Shown one piece after another: positions 15,232-24,245 of a stretch of 49,530 bases of DNA (positions within the stretch are counted from its first letter, which is position 1; each line of letters opens with the position of its first letter). A program made the translations under genes and the position numbers. This stretch comes from a virus. The stretch spans positions 1-49,530 of IMG/VR virus record IMGVR_UViG_3300007514_000023; one strand, 5' to 3'. Under the pieces are notes generated by a model. That model was given only the letters and a program-made list of their open reading frames with translations, ran no database searches and was not told where the DNA came from.

Positions 15232-15537
15232 TTATTTTTCCTTTTTCTTTTTCTTCTTGTTGAGAGATTGTTGTTTACGAATTTTAGCTTTTACTTTTTC
15301 TTGATCTAATTTATTACTAAGGTCTGTCATGGCAGCACTATGCTTAGCACCTACATCTCCCTCATCCATTGTTGTATCTTCCTTTTTAACTTCAGCTGCT
15401 TTAGTTGTTACATATTTAAAATTATTTTTGAAATCTGTAATAGCATCAAATGCTTTATTCTTAAGCATATCATGTAACACAACATTGGCTTTTGTAAACT
15501 TTTTATCCAATAAGTCTTTAATCATTTTAACACTCAT
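15232..15537 (-). CDS. 67: gp67-like prohead core protein
   Basis: A 101-residue protein with an amphipathic N-terminal helix (MSVKMIKDLLDKKFTKANVVLHDML) and a Lys-rich C-terminus. It occupies the slot of T4 gene 67, a small prohead core component digested during maturation. 'AAMTDLSNKL' could contain gp21-type sites, but no clean Leu/Ile-x-Glu is obvious. AAGGA lies 6 bases before the ATG. The call is mainly positional. Confidence 0.45.
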   Translation of the reverse strand: MSVKMIKDLLDKKFTKANVVLHDMLKNKAFDAITDFKNNFKYVTTKAAEVKKEDTTMDEGDVGAKHSAAMTDLSNKLDQEKVKAKIRKQQSLNKKKKKKEK

Positions 15538-15760
15538 TTTTTTTCCTTTCTGTTAGTACGAAAGAGTCATCATTAATTTTCTCTCTAAGTTCGTCCTCAT
15601 TAATATTAAATTTAATAGATGCTTCTGCAATCGCTTTATTAATTCTAACAATACCATACTGGTCTGTTAGATCAAACGCATAATAGACTGCCTCTGCAAG
15701 TTTATCATCATTCTTGTCGGAAACTTTGTTTTTATAGTTATCTAAAAAACTAGAAGTCAT
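15527..15760 (-). CDS. Small hypothetical protein between gp20 and gp67-like gene
   Basis: The frame is open much further upstream into gp20, but I choose the ATG at 15758-15760 (77 residues, MTSSFLDNYKNKVSDKND...), because it overlaps the gp20 stop by only 11 bases; longer versions would overlap gp20 extensively. A second ATG three codons earlier is also possible. The product is soluble and helical (LAEAVYYAFDLTDQYGIVRINKAIAEASIKFN). Function unknown; the place suggests a head-assembly role. Confidence 0.55.
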   Translation of the reverse strand: MTSSFLDNYKNKVSDKNDDKLAEAVYYAFDLTDQYGIVRINKAIAEASIKFNINEDELREKINDDSFVLTERKKNEC

Positions 15761-17276
15761 CGCCACCATCCCCATTATCATCTCCGCCAGGAAATTCCTC
15801 ATCATCCTCTTTTTCACGATCAATTTGTTTGTTGATCTCTCGAATATCTGCATCCGTTTGTCGGAGGATGTTTTTACGAACCCATTCATTAGAAACATAC
15901 TTACCAATGTATTCTTCCATTGATTGCATGATTTCAAATCTCTCTCTATAGATTTCATTTTCCTTCAATTCAACATAATGTGAATCTCTAGTCCAAACAT
16001 AATCTATACCATCTTTTATTTCTTCCCAATCTTCCTCTTTACAAATTCCTTTAAGAATTAATTGTACTCTAAGTAATTCTGTAAATAAAACTGCAAAACG
16101 ACCTCTTAATCTCTGAATAAATTTTGCAAACTTTATTTCATCTCTATTAATCTCTGATGTTCTTCCAAGATTAAATGCGGTTTGTTCCGTTCCCTCTATT
16201 CTAGAAATTGGAACATTCAATGATTGATATAGTTTCTTTCTAAAATATTCTATATCTTCAATCTCACCAAGATTCTGTCCACTAGGTAAGGTATTAATCT
16301 CTGTACCTCTACCACCTTCCCTTCGTGGCAACCAAAAATCTTCCAACATTGACATTTGTTTTTTCTGATCTTCTACTTCACCAGTAGTTTGATTGTATAC
16401 AACTTTCTGTTTATACTTATCCATTACAGAACGCAAATATTGTTCTGCTTTTAACTTGGGTAAGTTACCAACATCTATATAAAAAATTCTTCGTTCTGGT
16501 GCCCTTGCTAATCTATATATAACAAGAGAATCCTCAATCATCCTTAGTTGGTTATAAGGTTTGATTGATTTATAAAGTTGACCTATTACAACTTGTTTTT
16601 CTGAATCAATAGTTCCTGAGTGAACATAAGATATACAATCAGGTGTTACCCTAACTTCCTGTCCTTGATTCCAACCAGGCATCATCTGACCACTTACATT
16701 ATCAGGTGTGTAAATAAAATATTCTTCTATTTCCTTTACAAATTCAATTCCTGTTTCAATATCTTTTTCTTTTCTTATCTCACGAACCTTTTTGATGTCA
16801 AGTGCATCAATAGGAATTAACTGTTGAATGCCTTCCTGTGGTTTCTCTGTATCAACAATAATATGATGATAAAGTTTACCATCAACATACCATTTCTTAA
16901 AAAGATCACTACCAATTTGATTAAAATCTAAAAGTTTTAGTATGCGTGTATATTCATCCTGTATTTTAGATTTAATACTTTCTGGTTGATCTAATAAGTC
17001 CAGAGAAAGATTTACAGAATTCTTTCCGTATTCATGTAAAACAGCTTCATTAATTACATCTGTTATTGCAAGATCGACTTCTTGAGTCATTGACATTTCA
17101 CGATACTTTTTGATTAAAAGATTCTCATCCTTTGCATCAATATCAGTATTAAAATATGTTCCTACAAATCCACCACCTTCAACATAAGTTAACGCACCAT
17201 CATCATTATCGGGTGTTACAAATGTATTTTGTTGCTGTTTTTTTGATACTGTAAATCCAAATAAATCGAAAGCCAT
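15750..17276 (-). CDS. 20: gp20 portal vertex protein
   Basis: A 508-residue T4-type portal protein (T4 gp20: 524 aa). It forms the 12-subunit ring at the unique head vertex, initiates prohead assembly and docks terminase and neck. Recognised blocks include 'YREMSMTQEVDLAITDVINEAV', 'FKKWYVDGKLYHHIIVD', 'IPIDALDIKKVREI', 'YRLARAPERRIFYIDVGNLPK', 'MLEDFWLPRREGGRGTEI.TLPSGQNLGEIEDIEYF' and 'LNVPISRIEG'. The C-terminus is acidic and Gly/Asp-rich. The hairpin at 17305-17326 separates it from gp19. Confidence 0.96.
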   Translation of the reverse strand: MAFDLFGFTVSKKQQQNTFVTPDNDDGALTYVEGGGFVGTYFNTDIDAKDENLLIKKYREMSMTQEVDLAITDVINEAVLHEYGKNSVNLSLDLLDQPESIKSKIQDEYTRILKLLDFNQIGSDLFKKWYVDGKLYHHIIVDTEKPQEGIQQLIPIDALDIKKVREIRKEKDIETGIEFVKEIEEYFIYTPDNVSGQMMPGWNQGQEVRVTPDCISYVHSGTIDSEKQVVIGQLYKSIKPYNQLRMIEDSLVIYRLARAPERRIFYIDVGNLPKLKAEQYLRSVMDKYKQKVVYNQTTGEVEDQKKQMSMLEDFWLPRREGGRGTEINTLPSGQNLGEIEDIEYFRKKLYQSLNVPISRIEGTEQTAFNLGRTSEINRDEIKFAKFIQRLRGRFAVLFTELLRVQLILKGICKEEDWEEIKDGIDYVWTRDSHYVELKENEIYRERFEIMQSMEEYIGKYVSNEWVRKNILRQTDADIREINKQIDREKEDDEEFPGGDDNGDGGDDF

Positions 17277-17304
17277 ATTTTTATCCTTTATGCATTATTA
17301 AGAG

Positions 17305-17326
17305 ATGGGGGAGCGAACTCCCCCAT
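17305..17326 (-). other. Strong hairpin between gp19 and gp20
   Basis: A perfect 9-bp stem ATGGGGGAG/CTCCCCCAT with a tetraloop (TTCG on the minus strand) lies just after the gp19 stop. It is followed by CTCTTAATAATG rather than a T run, so it is a poor terminator on its own. It may protect the 3' end of gp19 mRNA or partly attenuate gp20. Confidence 0.75.
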
Positions 17327-17333
17327 GTCAAGA

Positions 17334-17930
17334 TTAGATAGCACCTCTGATGTTAATACCACCAAGATTAATTTGTCCAGATAATGCAATATCAATTCCT
17401 GTACCAGTAGCACCACCATCAACTCCGTTACCATCAATGATGTAATTGTTTATTGCGAATGTTACCTGAAATTCCTCTACGGTGTCGTTGTTACCCATAC
17501 CTAATTCGATAGCGGCACATTCTGTCGGGAACATATCTTGAATACGATACGTTCTCAAAGTTTTACCATCTCGACTTAGTTGAGAAACAGCTGCGTTACC
17601 ATAAACATCAGCGTTAGTGATAGAACTTAAATTTTGTGAATGTTCAGTAATAGCATTCATCCATTGTTCTATCTTAGTGCGATTGACCCAATCTGGATCA
17701 TTCAAAATTGTTATCGTCCAATCAGCAAAAATCCTGTCGCCAGGTACTGCTAATTTTCTACCACGATAATCAACTTCAAATTTATTGACAGTAGATGAAG
17801 GAATCTGAGTAGCCTTACCCAAGAATTGTAAATCCATCTGGCCAAAGATTGGAGCATTAATTATAACTTGAAAGAGATTAGGTCTTACCCCACCTCTAAA
17901 ATTATTCTTAAAATCCGAAATTGTTGCCAT
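17334..17930 (-). CDS. 19: gp19 tail tube protein
   Basis: A 198-residue tail tube subunit (T4 gp19: 163 aa) that forms stacked hexameric rings inside the sheath. The family start 'MATISDFKNNFRGGVRPNLFQV', 'FLGKATQIPSSTVNKFEVDYRGRKLAVPGDR.FADWTITILND', 'WMNAI', 'YRIQDMFPTE' and 'EEFQVTFAINNYI' are clear. The extra length is a Gly-rich C-terminus (NGVDGGATGTGIDIALSG...). A late promoter lies 25 bases upstream and a hairpin directly downstream, as expected for a highly expressed gene. Confidence 0.95.
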   Translation of the reverse strand: MATISDFKNNFRGGVRPNLFQVIINAPIFGQMDLQFLGKATQIPSSTVNKFEVDYRGRKLAVPGDRIFADWTITILNDPDWVNRTKIEQWMNAITEHSQNLSSITNADVYGNAAVSQLSRDGKTLRTYRIQDMFPTECAAIELGMGNNDTVEEFQVTFAINNYIIDGNGVDGGATGTGIDIALSGQINLGGINIRGAI

Positions 17931-17955
17931 TGTTTATTACTCCTTTGTTTTAGTA

Positions 17956-17963
17956 TATTTATA
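17956..17963 (-). promoter_or_regulatory. Late promoter TATAAATA upstream of gp19
   Basis: An exact consensus on the minus strand in the 37-base gap between gp18 and gp19, 25 bases before the gp19 ATG. Confidence 0.8.
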
Positions 17964-17967
17964 AGAC

Positions 17968-19737
17968 TTAACCACCGATTTCTGAAAAAGCTACATCTGA
18001 ACGAGCGGCAATAAAGTTCAACTGGATAAAGTTGATTGATCGTGTCGGTTTGATGAATATATCTCCAACAAACTGATTGGCGTCAACTATTTGGCCAGGA
18101 TTATTTGAACTATCACAAACTACTTTAAAGTCTGTAACACCCCTTCGCCCCTGTACTTCTCTCAAGAATGGAGCAATTAAATTAACAAACTGAGAACGTG
18201 TAAACTCATCATTGAATTCAAATAACATTGACTTAGCAACGATTGAGATTGCCTTCTCAAGAATAATAAACAATCTTCGTACATTAATTCGATCAAATGC
18301 ACTCGGAACTGTTTGCATAGTTTTATCACCAAAGAGAACTACACCACTACCTCTTTGAGTAATAATCGGATTAACTGAAATCTGATAGAGAACATCTCGG
18401 TCTGCCTTTGTCGGCTCCCAAGAAAGTTTAATGATATTCTTAATCGTTCCTCTAGTCAGACCAGCAGGACTCCACCATGTATCATGCGTGAAATCTGTTC
18501 TTGCACATAAACCACCAATATCACCGTTCATTGGAATATAACGGAAAACATCATTATACTGATCGTACTGATACTTATATGCACTATCCATGATAGCATA
18601 ACTTGAAGAACCCAAAAATGTATTATCAGTTGTCAAAGCAGCAACTTGACCAGTTCCAGCATTAACAACAGATGACAAGTTTGGAGAAACACAAGCAACA
18701 CAATCTTTTCTTGCATCTGCAATATTGTCTATAATGTATTTACCAACTGTAGTATTACCTTCACCAGACATGACGATATTGAAATCGACAACTTGTGGTT
18801 CACGATACAATGCATAAGCAGCATTCAGTTCAGCATCAGTCAGTCTATCTGTCTGAGCACTTGTCGTTCCACCAGCAAGTCTACCACCTGGCATTGTTTC
18901 AATTAATGTTGCACTATCGAATGATTTAAAAGAACTTGTTTTGTCAGAACCAGCATCTGCACCAGCTGCAACTGCATTATTTGTTAGTTCTGTTACATCA
19001 CCCATCCAAACATATTCTGATTCTCTATTCAAAACTTCGTAAACGTAGTTTGAAGAACCATCAATACGTTTAGCGTCAGACGCCTTACTTACGAAAGCGT
19101 GTCGTTCAAGAACTTCGCCCGCAACACCTGACATAGCACCACCAGCATCTATAACTACAACGTGCATTTCGTCATTACTACCACCAGCGGTATTCGCACT
19201 AGTAGATGTACCTGGCGCACGATCAAAGTTATTGATGAAATATGCTTCTTCCGTAGTTCTATTACTAGCATCTTTTGCCGCAGCAACTCCCCAACCATGT
19301 GAGTCGATTGCATGGACTTTTAAACTGTTACCCAAAATACTTGGATATTTTGCAACAAACAACTGATCTGTAAAAGAACTTTGTACAACATCATAGCTGT
19401 GTGTTGTTCCTTCTGAATTGTCTACTCTGATAGGTGTACCAGCATCATTGTCTCCAACAACAGCGTTACGTGCTGTTGATAAAACATTTCTTACAACAAT
19501 CAAGTTGTTAGAATATGCAAGATAATTAGCAGCACTAAAAAAGGATCGTGCTGTATCATCATTCGGTTCACCAAAAACTCTTACTAAATCTTCTTCTCTT
19601 GTTATTCCTGTTCTTTCCATTACTGGGCCCCATTGAAAGGCACCAGCGATTGCACCAATACTGGTTGCAACATTGGGAACAACGGTAGTTAAATCAGTTT
19701 CCGTGATATTAACCCCTGGCGATACTTGAAATGGCAT
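17968..19737 (-). CDS. 18: gp18 contractile tail sheath protein
   Basis: A 589-residue sheath subunit (T4 gp18: 659 aa). The family start 'FQVSPGVNITETDLTTVVPNVATSIGAIAGAFQWGPV.ER..I..EEDLVRVFG.PND', the central 'NIVMSGEGNTTVGKYIIDNIADARKDCVA', and the C-terminal conserved domain 'FGDKTMQTVPSAFDRINVRRLFIILEKAIS..AKS.LFEFNDEFTRSQF' and 'FKVVCDSSNNPGQIVD' are all present. The protein contracts to drive the tube into the cell. AAGGAG precedes the ATG; a sigma70-like promoter may lie just upstream. Confidence 0.97.
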   Translation of the reverse strand: MPFQVSPGVNITETDLTTVVPNVATSIGAIAGAFQWGPVMERTGITREEDLVRVFGEPNDDTARSFFSAANYLAYSNNLIVVRNVLSTARNAVVGDNDAGTPIRVDNSEGTTHSYDVVQSSFTDQLFVAKYPSILGNSLKVHAIDSHGWGVAAAKDASNRTTEEAYFINNFDRAPGTSTSANTAGGSNDEMHVVVIDAGGAMSGVAGEVLERHAFVSKASDAKRIDGSSNYVYEVLNRESEYVWMGDVTELTNNAVAAGADAGSDKTSSFKSFDSATLIETMPGGRLAGGTTSAQTDRLTDAELNAAYALYREPQVVDFNIVMSGEGNTTVGKYIIDNIADARKDCVACVSPNLSSVVNAGTGQVAALTTDNTFLGSSSYAIMDSAYKYQYDQYNDVFRYIPMNGDIGGLCARTDFTHDTWWSPAGLTRGTIKNIIKLSWEPTKADRDVLYQISVNPIITQRGSGVVLFGDKTMQTVPSAFDRINVRRLFIILEKAISIVAKSMLFEFNDEFTRSQFVNLIAPFLREVQGRRGVTDFKVVCDSSNNPGQIVDANQFVGDIFIKPTRSINFIQLNFIAARSDVAFSEIGG

Positions 19738-19751
19738 TTGATTCTCCTTTA

Positions 19752-19788
19752 CAATTAATTACATTTTTTATATTAATATATCGTCAAC
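19752..19788 (-). promoter_or_regulatory. Possible sigma70-like promoter upstream of gp18
   Basis: On the minus strand TTGACG is followed by a 17-base AT spacer and TGTAAT, five of six matches to each box, about 20 bases before the gp18 ATG. Transcription would begin almost at the ribosome binding site. In DNA this AT-rich such matches are easily found, so confidence is low. Confidence 0.3.
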
Positions 19789-19812
19789 AAAAATAAATAA
19801 TATAATTTTTTC

Positions 19813-21432
19813 CTAAGAAACTGTTTCCCATACTGTCCCATCCGAATCCACTTCAAATCTATCCTGATTTATACCATTATTAATAATTCCAAAAGGCGTT
19901 GTCATATCTTCCAACTGGTTTAGTTGGTTTTTATATAAATTATCTCTAATATTTTGATTACTCAAATCTTTAAAGTATTGTTGATCTACTAACCACGCAA
20001 ATAAAACTAACGTAATTACCAAATCATCATTTGTTCCATCTTCGCCCGAATAGGTTTCACCGACAGAAATAAATGTTGTTAGTTCTGATATAATATCGTA
20101 GTCGTTGAATAAAAGTTTATTTTCTTCTATAAGTGATTTTAAATTTGAACAACCTATTTTCTTCATAGATTTGGTTGTTCTTACACCGAAACAAGAATCC
20201 TTTTTAGCGCCGCTAGATACTTGCTGTCCGTGTCTCCCATACCATGAAGTTGAATACAAATGTTCATATTCGAGATCATGGTGAAGCACGTCAGCAACTT
20301 GTGAACCAATGTCGTTAATTTCTACCAAAATATACGCATAATTATATCTCTTTCCTACTGTATTTATAATATTGGGAAAGTGTAGGGGTGCTACCATGTT
20401 ATCACGATATTTTGCGACTATTTTGTACGGAATTTCGGTAATATCGAACACCGAAAAGGCAGAATAGTCGTTTCCTTGCCCCCTTGCCACGTCAACTGTG
20501 ATATTATATGTATGATCCTCTTTCGGTTCTTCAAAAACATCCAGACCTTCTCTTGAGAAAATTGGGTCATTGAAAGACATTTCCTGTAATCTTTCAGTTG
20601 AGATCAGCGTATTTGTAGAACCTAAGAACTCCGCTTCGTACTCTTGCCTAAAAGAATCCGCACCGATTGTCGATACAGTTCTCTTATACCATTCATCATC
20701 ACGGCCAGGAACATTTGACCAATGAACTTTGAATGGGAAAAATGTATTATTTCCAGATTCAGCATCATTCCAAAACTTGTAAAACAAGTTAAATCCATTT
20801 GGAGTCGATACTATAATAACCTTTGTATCTTTACCAGATGAAATTGTCGGATAAACAGAACGAATAAATTCGTTTGCAATATGTCTTTGAACATGGGCAA
20901 ACTCATCAAGTAAGATACAGGAAAAAGAAAATCCACGAATAGCACTTGATGATGTGGAAGAAGCAATAACTTTACTTCCATTCTCAAGTTCTAATGAACC
21001 CTTATTCCATTCTCGTAAACCTTGTTGTAAAAACTTGGGAAGATGTTGGTAGGATGTTTGAAGTCTACTTAATAATTCTCTTGCAGTAATTGCTTTATTC
21101 GCAAGAATACCTACAATCTTTTCTTGATTAAAAAGAATGTAATGTAACAACCAACCAATAGTAGTTGTTGACTTACCTACCTGTCTCCCTGATTTTACAA
21201 TAACATTTCTATTTTCAGTTATCGTTTCAACTAATTCTCTTTGAAATTTATACATCTTAAAAGGTATTAAACCTTTATCAACATGAACAACCTGTACATA
21301 GTTTTCCAAAAAGTAAACAACATCATCTTTACATTTGATGTATTCCGCTACTTCTTTTTTAGTAAACTTATGCGGTACGTTCAAACCTTTTAAAAGGTTA
21401 TTACCTAAATAAGAATTATCGTCTTTTGGCAT
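19813..21432 (-). CDS. 17: gp17 terminase large subunit
   Basis: A 539-residue packaging motor (T4 gp17: 610 aa). The ATPase domain has Walker A 'SGRQVGKST' at 81-89, Walker B 'ILLDE' at 173-177 and the coupling motif 'VSTPNG'. The RNase H-like nuclease domain begins at 'TVDVARGQGNDYS' (312-324; catalytic Asp 314) with later acidic positions in 'LVEINDIGSQVAD' and 'TNDDLVITLVLFAW'. It cuts concatemeric DNA and pumps it into the prohead. A TATAAATA sequence occurs inside at 20361-20368. Confidence 0.97.
   Translation of the reverse strand: MPKDDNSYLGNNLLKGLNVPHKFTKKEVAEYIKCKDDVVYFLENYVQVVHVDKGLIPFKMYKFQRELVETITENRNVIVKSGRQVGKSTTTIGWLLHYILFNQEKIVGILANKAITARELLSRLQTSYQHLPKFLQQGLREWNKGSLELENGSKVIASSTSSSAIRGFSFSCILLDEFAHVQRHIANEFIRSVYPTISSGKDTKVIIVSTPNGFNLFYKFWNDAESGNNTFFPFKVHWSNVPGRDDEWYKRTVSTIGADSFRQEYEAEFLGSTNTLISTERLQEMSFNDPIFSREGLDVFEEPKEDHTYNITVDVARGQGNDYSAFSVFDITEIPYKIVAKYRDNMVAPLHFPNIINTVGKRYNYAYILVEINDIGSQVADVLHHDLEYEHLYSTSWYGRHGQQVSSGAKKDSCFGVRTTKSMKKIGCSNLKSLIEENKLLFNDYDIISELTTFISVGETYSGEDGTNDDLVITLVLFAWLVDQQYFKDLSNQNIRDNLYKNQLNQLEDMTTPFGIINNGINQDRFEVDSDGTVWETVS
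20361..20368 (-). promoter_or_regulatory. TATAAATA box inside gp17
   Basis: An exact late-promoter match on the minus strand within gp17 coding DNA (codons reading I-I-N-T), about 620 bases before gp18. It may add internal late transcription toward gp18 or be chance. Confidence 0.25.
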
Positions 21433-21433
21433 A

Positions 21434-21850
21434 CTATTTCTTCTTTTGTTCTAACAACTCTTGCAGTTCCTTTGTACTTCCAATGAAAAGATTGTTTTCT
21501 GTTTTAGTAGCAGACTTATCCTTCTTTTCAATCTCTCCTTTTGTTTTTTGCAACTGCAAAAGTTCTTTAGTTGTCGCTGTTAATGAATTTATTAATTGAG
21601 TCGCAACTTCAAATGCTCTTGGTTGTTCGCCCTCTTTTGCAATCGTTAAGAGTTCTTCAAGGGCGTCATTACCTTTTTCAATTAATGTTTGATATTGATC
21701 TCTTGAAAATTGATAATCACTTGTTAAGTCTGTAGTGTTTACATCTACAGTTGGTGATTTCTTTACAATTTCTTTAGGTTCTTCAACATCAATAATATCA
21801 TCAGCAATATCTAAAACATTATTTAATTTTTGTAAATTTTCTTTCTTCAC
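21434..21850 (-). CDS. 16: gp16 terminase small subunit
   Basis: A 138-residue helical protein (T4 gp16: 164 aa) placed between gp15 and gp17 as in T4. The central 'YQFSRDQYQTLIEKGNDALEELLTIAKEGEQPRAFEVATQLINSLTATTKELLQLQ' is the conserved coiled-coil region of this family, which recognises DNA and regulates the large subunit. It ends 1 base before the gp17 ATG and its start abuts the gp15 stop. Confidence 0.88.
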   Translation of the reverse strand: MKKENLQKLNNVLDIADDIIDVEEPKEIVKKSPTVDVNTTDLTSDYQFSRDQYQTLIEKGNDALEELLTIAKEGEQPRAFEVATQLINSLTATTKELLQLQKTKGEIEKKDKSATKTENNLFIGSTKELQELLEQKKK

Positions 21851-22614
21851 TAAGTTATATCCGTTACAGTAGTAGTAAATCCAAAATCATCATCAGGGTT
21901 AGCATCAATCGGATTCGGTTTCACATCAACATTAAGATCAAATTTTATTGGGTCTGGTATTTGCATCCCAAGATTAACATCAACTTCCCTGATTAAACCA
22001 GTAGTTGTTGATGGCCCATAAACATAACCCATTACAGTAAAATTTAAAGTATGTATTAATGCCCGTCTAGTAATCATATCACCTTCGTATGTATCACTAG
22101 TAGTTATAGAGGTCATAACAATAGGTATATCTCTTTTAATACCTAGTGCTTGTGATTCATTCATGGTAACATGAAATTCAGGACTAAAGTAGGGCATTAT
22201 TTGTTCTAGTATCTGAGCTCCATCATCACTATTCTTAACCATTATATTTAATTCAACTTCAAAATTATAAGGTACTGGTGTATATCCTGTTGTTACTTTT
22301 GAATTATCACTTGGTAATGCTTCTTTATATCTTTTTGTTTTTTGAAATTTCCTAATAGCATCATATGTCATCGCTGTAATTTCAAAAGACATTCTCGGTA
22401 ATGTCATAGCAATACTATAATCAACATCTGCAATATTTCTTTCGTCTAGTCTTGCTAAATACTTTTCTTTCGGCCCATATGCAATAGGAACTTTAAACTT
22501 TTGATCTAATGTTCCATCAGTCTTAGTTCTGTGTACAGAAATATCGTTAAATACTGTTCCAAACAATATAACAATATTTCTAATGTTTTTATTATAGAAA
22601 TATGTTCCAAACAT
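21850..22614 (-). CDS. 15: gp15 tail sheath stabiliser / tail completion protein
   Basis: About 254 residues beginning 'MFGTYFYNKNIRNIVILFGTVFNDISVHRT', the usual gp15 start (T4 gp15: 272 aa). gp15 hexamers cap the tail and connect it to the neck. Other family blocks are 'KVPIAYGPKEKYLARL', 'LPRMSFEITAMTYDA.RK' and 'PVPYNFEVELNIMVKNSDDGAQILEQIMPYF.PEF'. The frame is open seven codons earlier, but AAGGAG lies 7 bases before the ATG at 22612-22614, which overlaps the gp14 stop (TAATG). Confidence 0.95.
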   Translation of the reverse strand: MFGTYFYNKNIRNIVILFGTVFNDISVHRTKTDGTLDQKFKVPIAYGPKEKYLARLDERNIADVDYSIAMTLPRMSFEITAMTYDAIRKFQKTKRYKEALPSDNSKVTTGYTPVPYNFEVELNIMVKNSDDGAQILEQIMPYFSPEFHVTMNESQALGIKRDIPIVMTSITTSDTYEGDMITRRALIHTLNFTVMGYVYGPSTTTGLIREVDVNLGMQIPDPIKFDLNVDVKPNPIDANPDDDFGFTTTVTDIT

Positions 22615-23483
22615 TATAAGTCTCCTTCGCTCCAAGGATCAAGTTCACTAAAATCTAAAATGTTATCACCTTCGGTTTCAAAAGTTTTATTATCCGCATG
22701 AGGAATATTTAAACTTTCCTGATCGTCTGCGCTTGCAAGTTGTCTTGTTGTTCCACTTGTATCACCTATGACATCTCCATCAGCAGGTTTGAATGTTCCT
22801 ATTTCGTTATATACAGAAAGTCTATTTGTAAAACTATTCCAAGACTGAACAAAAGCTTTTGCTGTTGCATTTTCAAAATCAGCACCCTGATAAACATTTT
22901 CTCCAAGAGTATAATTACCAGCACCAGCAGAAAGATTAAGAGTTATGGTTTGTACAAACTCTCTTTCAATCGCATCAAACAATGCACCATCTTGACCAGC
23001 AGGAATTTCAAATTTCTCATTACTGTAAACGAATTTCTCACAAGTTAATTCGTAAACATAATTTTTACCTAATGTGTAAAAAGGTCTTTCATGTTCGACA
23101 AACTTGATTTCAAATAAACCTTTATTCAAACGTAAATATATAAGATCACCTTCTCTTGGAATATCTATTCCAGATACTTCTTTTTTAAATCTTTCTTTAT
23201 TGACTGTAAGTATTACTTCGTCTTGAACATCCAAACCAAATTTAGTTAACTGATCTCCAGCACCACCAAACGCATCTACTGAATTAAGATACATTTCTAC
23301 CTCATGGGCCATAGTAAACTTTGAAAGAGCATCCTCTCCCATTACATTATCTCTTTTTACAGTCGTGCGAGGAAGATACAATACATTTGTACCACTCATT
23401 TGTATAACTTCTTTGGTTAAAGAGTCAACTAAATTTTGTTGTGGTACAGAGTCATATTTTTTAAAATATTGGTTCGTTGCCAT
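22614..23483 (-). CDS. 14: gp14 neck protein
   Basis: A 289-residue neck protein of the T4 gp14 family (256 aa in T4), acting with gp13 to seal the head and receive the tail. The start 'MATNQYFKKYDSVPQQNLVDSLTKEVIQMSGTNVLYLPRT' and 'AHEVEMYLNSVDAFGGAGDQLTKFGLDVQDEVILTV' are characteristic. The C-terminus is acidic and ends 'DILDFSELDPWSEGDL', typical of the family. The spacing to gp13 is 3 bases. Confidence 0.95.
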   Translation of the reverse strand: MATNQYFKKYDSVPQQNLVDSLTKEVIQMSGTNVLYLPRTTVKRDNVMGEDALSKFTMAHEVEMYLNSVDAFGGAGDQLTKFGLDVQDEVILTVNKERFKKEVSGIDIPREGDLIYLRLNKGLFEIKFVEHERPFYTLGKNYVYELTCEKFVYSNEKFEIPAGQDGALFDAIEREFVQTITLNLSAGAGNYTLGENVYQGADFENATAKAFVQSWNSFTNRLSVYNEIGTFKPADGDVIGDTSGTTRQLASADDQESLNIPHADNKTFETEGDNILDFSELDPWSEGDL

Positions 23484-23486
23484 ATC

Positions 23487-24233
23487 TTAACCCATATATC
23501 CGTCAGCGGGAAGTTCGTATTTAAGACTTACTTGTTCTTCTATCGCTCTTATTTCTTCTACCGCTTCATCATAAATCGTTTTTCCATCAAGGGTAACTCC
23601 GCCTGGAAGCTGAACTCCTGTAAACTTTTTCAGGTTCTCTCCCCATTGTCTTTTAATTAATGCGGTAGCATATTGTTTTAAAAACATATCATTATATACT
23701 TGTGTCCATGTATTAGGATTAAGTATTTTATATGCTTCTATAATTAGTATATCTCCAACAGTAAATTTTTCTGCCCAATCCGCTTCTAAATAAACTCTAT
23801 CTTGTTTTCTATTAAAAAACATTGTCGGTGTAATATTAAATAACTGATGAATCTCTGCAAAATTCCTTAGACTCATACTCCATTGAATTAAGGATGAACC
23901 ACTAAAGTTATTTAAATCATTTAACCGCATTTGATATTCTTCATTGAAGAAACCACCAGAAAAAGAATCGAAAGCAGGAATAGGTAATACCCTAACCACA
24001 CTAATAATAGAATTATCAGTATTGATGTATTCGTTGTCAATATCAGTTTGAGTAATTGCGTGTTTAGTAAAAACTTTCTCTACACCGTCAAAATGATATT
24101 CTTGGAAAAACTCCAACGCATCATCAATTCTTTCTTCTAATTGATCGTCATCAATGTTTATTTCAATTACAGGTTGTCCTAACCTTCGTAAACAATAATC
24201 TATTAAACTCTGCCTTGAATTAACTGTGGCCAT
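23487..24233 (-). CDS. 13: gp13 neck protein
   Basis: A 248-residue protein of the T4 gp13 family (309 aa in T4). Conserved features are the start 'SRQSLIDYCLRRLGQPVIEINIDDDQLEERIDDALEFFQEYHFDGV' and the C-terminal 'IIEAYKILNPNTWTQVYNDMFLKQYATALIKRQWGENLKKFTGVQLPGGVTLDG'. It binds the portal and the gp14 ring to complete the head. It starts the compact gp13-gp19 run. Confidence 0.95.
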   Translation of the reverse strand: MATVNSRQSLIDYCLRRLGQPVIEINIDDDQLEERIDDALEFFQEYHFDGVEKVFTKHAITQTDIDNEYINTDNSIISVVRVLPIPAFDSFSGGFFNEEYQMRLNDLNNFSGSSLIQWSMSLRNFAEIHQLFNITPTMFFNRKQDRVYLEADWAEKFTVGDILIIEAYKILNPNTWTQVYNDMFLKQYATALIKRQWGENLKKFTGVQLPGGVTLDGKTIYDEAVEEIRAIEEQVSLKYELPADGYMG

Positions 24234-24245
24234 AGTATTATATCC

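Noticed and set aside
15761-15958. N-terminal extension of the small gene after gp20
   Set aside because: It would overlap the gp20 C-terminus by about 200 bases, with no ribosome site; the shorter start fits the stop-start arrangement.
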